Source: Alteromonas marina (GTDB lineage Bacteria > Pseudomonadota > Gammaproteobacteria > Enterobacterales > Alteromonadaceae). Taken from it: a stretch of DNA of 64,000 nucleotides. Positions 61,406 to 64,000 of the stretch are shown piece by piece (within the stretch, counting starts at the first letter, position 1; each line of letters begins with the position of its first letter). The notes below the pieces were generated by a model. That model saw nothing but the letters and a program-made list of their open reading frames with translations, did no database searches and was not told the origin of the DNA. The position numbers and the translations under genes are program-made. The stretch is from NCBI RefSeq assembly GCF_000808575.1, contig NZ_JWLW01000065.1:83767-147766 (forward strand), read 5' to 3'.

Positions 61406-62253
61406 GCGACACTTCCTTTAACGTTTGATGCTTGAACAGCTTCGCATTTTGCTTGAGTTTGCTTAATTTTATTCACTTCCGCTAATAATTCGCTTAACGG
61501 GGGAATATTAAAATCACGCTCTAACAAAGTCGGAAATACGCCGTGAGTAAGGTAAGCATGCTCCAACAGCGCCCAAACTGGCTCAATGACATCAGCCCCG
61601 TGAGTATCAACTTTCAAATCCTCAGCTTCATCATAATGACCAGCAATATGGCCATACACAATTTTGTCTGAGGGTAAGCCGTTAATAAACGCTTTCGCAT
61701 CGTATTTATGGTTGATACTGTTCACGTAAACATTGTTTACGTCGAGAAGCATCTTGCAACCCGATTCATTTAGAATGCTCTTAGTAAATTCAAGCTCATC
61801 CATCTCTTGGCCTGGCGCAATGTAATAAGAGACATTTTCTAAGACCAGCGGTTGTTCGATGATATCTTGAACTTGAACAATTCGAGATACAACGTGCTTA
61901 ATTGCGTCTTCAGTAAAAGGAATTGGCATCAAATCGTACATATGGCCGTTGCCAGAACAAAAGCTTAAGTGCTCGCTATACAATGCAATGTTGTTTGCAT
62001 CTAAAAATCGCTTAACGGTTTTTACAAACTCGACATCTAGTTTGTCGCTACTTCCGATAGACAAAGATAAACCATGCGTTGTAAAGGGAGCTTGCGAAGA
62101 CGCTTGCTGAAATTGTTCTTGGTACTTCCCACCAAGTGGGATCCAATTTTCAGGGGCTACTTCCCAAAAATCGACTTCAGATGGCAATGTAGGTGAAAGC
62201 TCTTTAAGCATTTCCCGACGAAATCCCAGACCTGCGCCACAGATGTTTTTCAT
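61402..62253 (-). CDS. hvfB: DUF692 multinuclear nonheme iron-dependent oxidase (HvfB/BufB-type)
   Basis: A 283-residue TIM-barrel enzyme of the MNIO family. Visible iron-site blocks are SEHLSFCSGNGHMYDLMPIPF, PLVLENVSYY, MLLDVNNVYVNS and IAGHYDEAE with several His, Asp and Glu ligands. HvfB converts Cys in EGKCG motifs of its precursor to oxazolone-thioamide/thiooxazole-type groups that bind copper. The ATG at 62253 follows AAAGGGG; the 18 residues upstream in the frame lack support. It is 150 bases downstream of hvfA. Confidence 0.92.
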   Translation of the reverse strand: MKNICGAGLGFRREMLKELSPTLPSEVDFWEVAPENWIPLGGKYQEQFQQASSQAPFTTHGLSLSIGSSDKLDVEFVKTVKRFLDANNIALYSEHLSFCSGNGHMYDLMPIPFTEDAIKHVVSRIVQVQDIIEQPLVLENVSYYIAPGQEMDELEFTKSILNESGCKMLLDVNNVYVNSINHKYDAKAFINGLPSDKIVYGHIAGHYDEAEDLKVDTHGADVIEPVWALLEHAYLTHGVFPTLLERDFNIPPLSELLAEVNKIKQTQAKCEAVQASNVKGSVA

Positions 62254-62305
62254 ATATTCCCCTTTACCGCTTGGGATTGAACAATAGCAACGTTCGTTTT
62301 TAGAC

Positions 62306-62333
62306 AAAAATGGCCATCATTCGACAGCCATTT
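62306..62333 (-). terminator. Partial terminator between hvfA and hvfB
   Basis: On the minus strand AAATGGC and GCCATTT form a 7-bp stem around a 13-base loop, followed by TTTG. It lies 71 bases past the hvfA stop. A leaky hairpin here would give more precursor than enzyme transcript. Confidence 0.6.
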
Positions 62334-62403
62334 GTTGCTAACCTTAACACGTGTAGCCTTACATCATTCTATCTCACACTACACAATGTTAATTGAAAAA
62401 CGA

Positions 62404-62835
62404 TTACATGCTACCGCATTTGCCTTCGCCGCACTTACCTTCTTTAGCAGCTTTCTTGTCGCCGCCACATTTACCTTCACCGCACTTGCCTTCTTTAGCA
62501 GCTTTCTTGTCGCCGCCACACTTACCTTCACCGCACTTGCCTTCTTTAGCAGCTTTCTTGTCGCCGCCACACTTACCTTCGCCGCACTTGCCTTCTTTGT
62601 CAGCTTTCTTGTCGCCGCCGCACTTACCTTCGCCACACTTGCCTTCTTTCTCTGCTTTGTCGCCGCCACATTTTCCTTCGCCACACTTGCCTTCAGCAGC
62701 GAATTGGCTGTAACCAGATTCTAATGCTTGCATACCAAATGGATTTACATCTGCTACTGCAACCGTTGACGCAAAAGAGCCAATTACAACTGCACCCAAC
62801 GCTGTCGCTACTGATGTTTTTTTGATTTGTTTCAT
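62404..62835 (-). CDS. hvfA: HvfA/bufferin-type precursor with twelve EGKCG motifs
   Basis: A 143-residue exported precursor. It starts at the ATG 62835 behind GAGGG; the signal peptide is about residues 1-28 (SVATALGAVVIGSFASTVAVA), followed by DVNPFGMQALESGYSQFAA and then six pairs of EGKCGEGKCG separated by GGDKKAAK-like linkers (unit 17 residues, 51 bases). All 12 Cys are in the Glu-Gly-Lys-Cys-Gly motif that HvfB-type enzymes modify. A longer frame from 62901 adds 22 leader residues. The product should be a periplasmic or secreted copper-binding peptide. Confidence 0.93.
   Translation of the reverse strand: MKQIKKTSVATALGAVVIGSFASTVAVADVNPFGMQALESGYSQFAAEGKCGEGKCGGDKAEKEGKCGEGKCGGDKKADKEGKCGEGKCGGDKKAAKEGKCGEGKCGGDKKAAKEGKCGEGKCGGDKKAAKEGKCGEGKCGSM
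62407..62694 (-). repeat. 51-base tandem repeats in hvfA
   Basis: The repeats encode 17-residue EGKCGEGKCGGDKKAAK units: one 16-residue copy, four full copies and a final partial copy. Bases are nearly identical between full copies, pointing to recent expansion or homogenisation. It is coding and in frame, not a CRISPR array. Confidence 0.95.
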
Positions 62836-62892
62836 TGATTTACCCTCAATAATATTAGTCATGTTTGACGTACAGTAAGCACGTGTATTTAA

Positions 62893-62921
62893 GAAGACCA
62901 TCCTACCCGCAACGAAATTTC
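62893..62921 (-). promoter_or_regulatory. Candidate sigma-E/ECF-type promoter of hvfA
   Basis: On the minus strand GAAATTT (62915-62921) and GTCTTC (62893-62898) are 16 bases apart, a spacing and sequence near the sigma-E pattern GGAACTT-N16-GTCTAA (5 of 7 and 4 of 6 bases). The start point would be near 62886, giving a 50-base leader. A weak match by eye. Confidence 0.35.
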
Positions 62922-63034
62922 ATAAAAAATTAACTTTTTTTCAAGTAACCTCTATGTAAATGATTTTGTTTGAATTTACTAAGGTTCACAAAAGCGCTCA
63001 CTAGGACTTCGTCGTTTCTAAAGTAACTTCCCAC

Positions 63035-63775
63035 TTACTTATTCATAGTTTGAATTTGTTCGATCACCGTACTACTTTCTGAAAGTTTAAATAGGCTTGC
63101 TAATTTTTCCAGTAGTTCATCTTTGCTTTTACTCTTGTCAGATACAGCAAAGAAAGTTGGAATATCACGACGTATTGATACAGTTAAACCACTGATATTA
63201 TCGGTTACACGTTCTATGTGATAGAGGTAAGGTGCTTCGTAAGTTACCAGGTGCGTTGTGCGACCGAATTGAAACAGTTGAATAGCGTCAGTGCTATTAG
63301 GCATATCAAAGAATATAAAGTTGGCTTCTGCTAGTTCCTGTCTTAAGCCTACATAATCGTAACCTCTTATTGCAGCGACAGTCTTGTTGCTCTCTAGACT
63401 CGTATTTGTCAATAAGACTAGCGATAGGTAGCTAAACGGCTTTTCAACAAAAGTTACATGGTTTTCTAACGCTTTGGTACTCTTAACATTGAGAGTTATG
63501 TCTACTTTGCCTTGTCGAATTCGCTTAAAAAGGCGAGCAGGAGGCGGGCACTCCACAACAACTTTATACCCTACTAACTCGAGTATTGTCTTAGAAATAG
63601 TTACAGCATCACCGTGACAGCCAAACCCTTCATTATCTTTGATAACCAAAGGAGGAAACTCAACGACCCCAAGTATGATGGTATTATCTTTAACTACCGG
63701 CTTGCTTACTTCCTGTCCATTTACAACACTTGCCAGAAACAATAAGACAATAGCAAAACTAATTTTTAAGTACAT
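63035..63775 (-). CDS. Periplasmic substrate-binding protein, family 3-like
   Basis: A 246-residue exported protein: signal peptide about 1-20 (ending VVNG), then the bilobal pattern ILGVVEFPPLVIKDNEGFGCHGDAV, ILELVGYKVVVECPPPARLFKRIRQGKVDIT, VEKPFSYLSLVLLTN, and DIPTFFAVSDKS. It resembles ABC-type amino-acid-binding proteins used also as sensors. There is no permease gene here, so it may be an orphan sensor or a polar amino acid binder. The ATG at 63775 is preferred over a GTG at 63784. Confidence 0.78.
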   Translation of the reverse strand: MYLKISFAIVLLFLASVVNGQEVSKPVVKDNTIILGVVEFPPLVIKDNEGFGCHGDAVTISKTILELVGYKVVVECPPPARLFKRIRQGKVDITLNVKSTKALENHVTFVEKPFSYLSLVLLTNTSLESNKTVAAIRGYDYVGLRQELAEANFIFFDMPNSTDAIQLFQFGRTTHLVTYEAPYLYHIERVTDNISGLTVSIRRDIPTFFAVSDKSKSKDELLEKLASLFKLSESSTVIEQIQTMNK

Positions 63776-63943
63776 TAAAAACACTATCTAAAAGTTGAAG
63801 CCTTTTCTATCGTGAAACTCTTTATATAAGAATTGGCAAATAAAAGATAGATAAGCAAGAGACCAATGCACGCAAGCAGGTATCAAATACTTTACGGTGC
63901 AGTTTCGAACTCTTGAAAGAAGCGCTATAGAAGCAAGCCCTAC

Positions 63944-63988
63944 AAATAATGGGGTCAGAGTCGTGACTCTGACCCCATTATTTTTTTT
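63944..63988. repeat. Long perfect palindrome with T run
   Basis: AAATAATGGGGTCAGAGTC (63944-63962) is the perfect reverse complement of the arm at 63965-63983, with only two bases between, followed by eight T (to 63988). It can act as a terminator and is also the form of a dispersed palindromic element (GGGGTCAGAGTC family) that I recall from marine bacterial genomes, often near REP-associated tyrosine transposase genes; this association is from memory and not verified. Confidence 0.75.
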
Positions 63989-64000
63989 CTTCCAAACGCA

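Noticed and set aside
62407..62694. Direct repeats resembling a CRISPR array
   Set aside because: The units are contiguous with no unique spacers and are in frame in a coding gene.
62332..62724. Long open frames on the plus strand and other frames across the hvfA repeats
   Set aside because: The 51-base repeat is a multiple of three, so all frames stay open through the array. The hvfA frame has the signal peptide and ribosome site; the others give repetitive nonsense.

Overview
The window looks like a chromosomal segment of a marine gammaproteobacterium of the Alteromonas type. The evidence is enterobacterial-like core genes in Alteromonadales-style order (fadR/nhaB/dsbB, fadD-yeaY-tsaB-yoaA, a complete attenuated his operon, dnaX-ybaB and recR-htpG-adk), a large TonB-dependent receptor, an alginate-export-type barrel and PEP-CTERM-like proteins. 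This genus call is inference from gene content. No rRNA, tRNA, CRISPR array, prophage or intact insertion sequence was seen.

Layout. 1-8 kb: a broken-off oligopeptidase B gene, fadR divergent from nhaB-dsbB-acetyltransferase, an outer-membrane barrel and a chemoreceptor. 8-19 kb: a long minus-strand block, yoaA, tsaB, yeaY, an alpha/beta hydrolase, fadD, rnd, ycgL, mltB, ycgM, ycgN. 19-31 kb: mixed accessory genes, including a noncanonical CDF transporter, a Rieske oxygenase, a GFA protein, an EF-hand protein, a ParDE-type toxin-antitoxin pair with its own operator, an intracellular GH13 enzyme, a TauE/SafE exporter, a YSC84 lipoprotein, a PEP-CTERM-like protein and an orphan ParA. 31-38.6 kb: hisL-hisG-hisD-hisC-hisB-hisH-hisA-hisF-hisI, with overlapping or closely spaced genes and a classical His attenuator. 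38.8-49.4 kb: a lectin-like PEP-CTERM-like protein, an esterase, an FNT channel, an M16 protease, a signal peptidase, a TonB receptor and a MAPEG protein. 49.5-60.4 kb: adk, htpG, recR, then an insertion of three genes (propeller protein, unknown, Fur-box ferredoxin reductase), then ybaB, a very large dnaX and apt. 60.4-64 kb: a 40-residue membrane peptide, the hvfA-hvfB-hvfC (bufferin/HvfA type) peptide-modification cluster and a solute-binding protein.

How genes work together. FadR, FadD and probably the TonB receptor form a lipid-responsive set: FadR-like 17-bp operators were found by eye upstream of fadR (1786-1802), fadD (13695-13711) and the TonB receptor (45895-45911). The his operon is controlled by a 14-residue leader peptide with five consecutive His codons and mutually exclusive hairpins. 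The most unusual system is at 60.6-62.9 kb: a secreted precursor with twelve EGKCG motifs in tandem 17-residue units, followed by a DUF692 multinuclear-iron oxidase and a DUF2063 partner, which matches the known HvfABC/bufferin copper-binding modification pathway.

All starts and motifs were assigned by reading the sequence; no database search was run.
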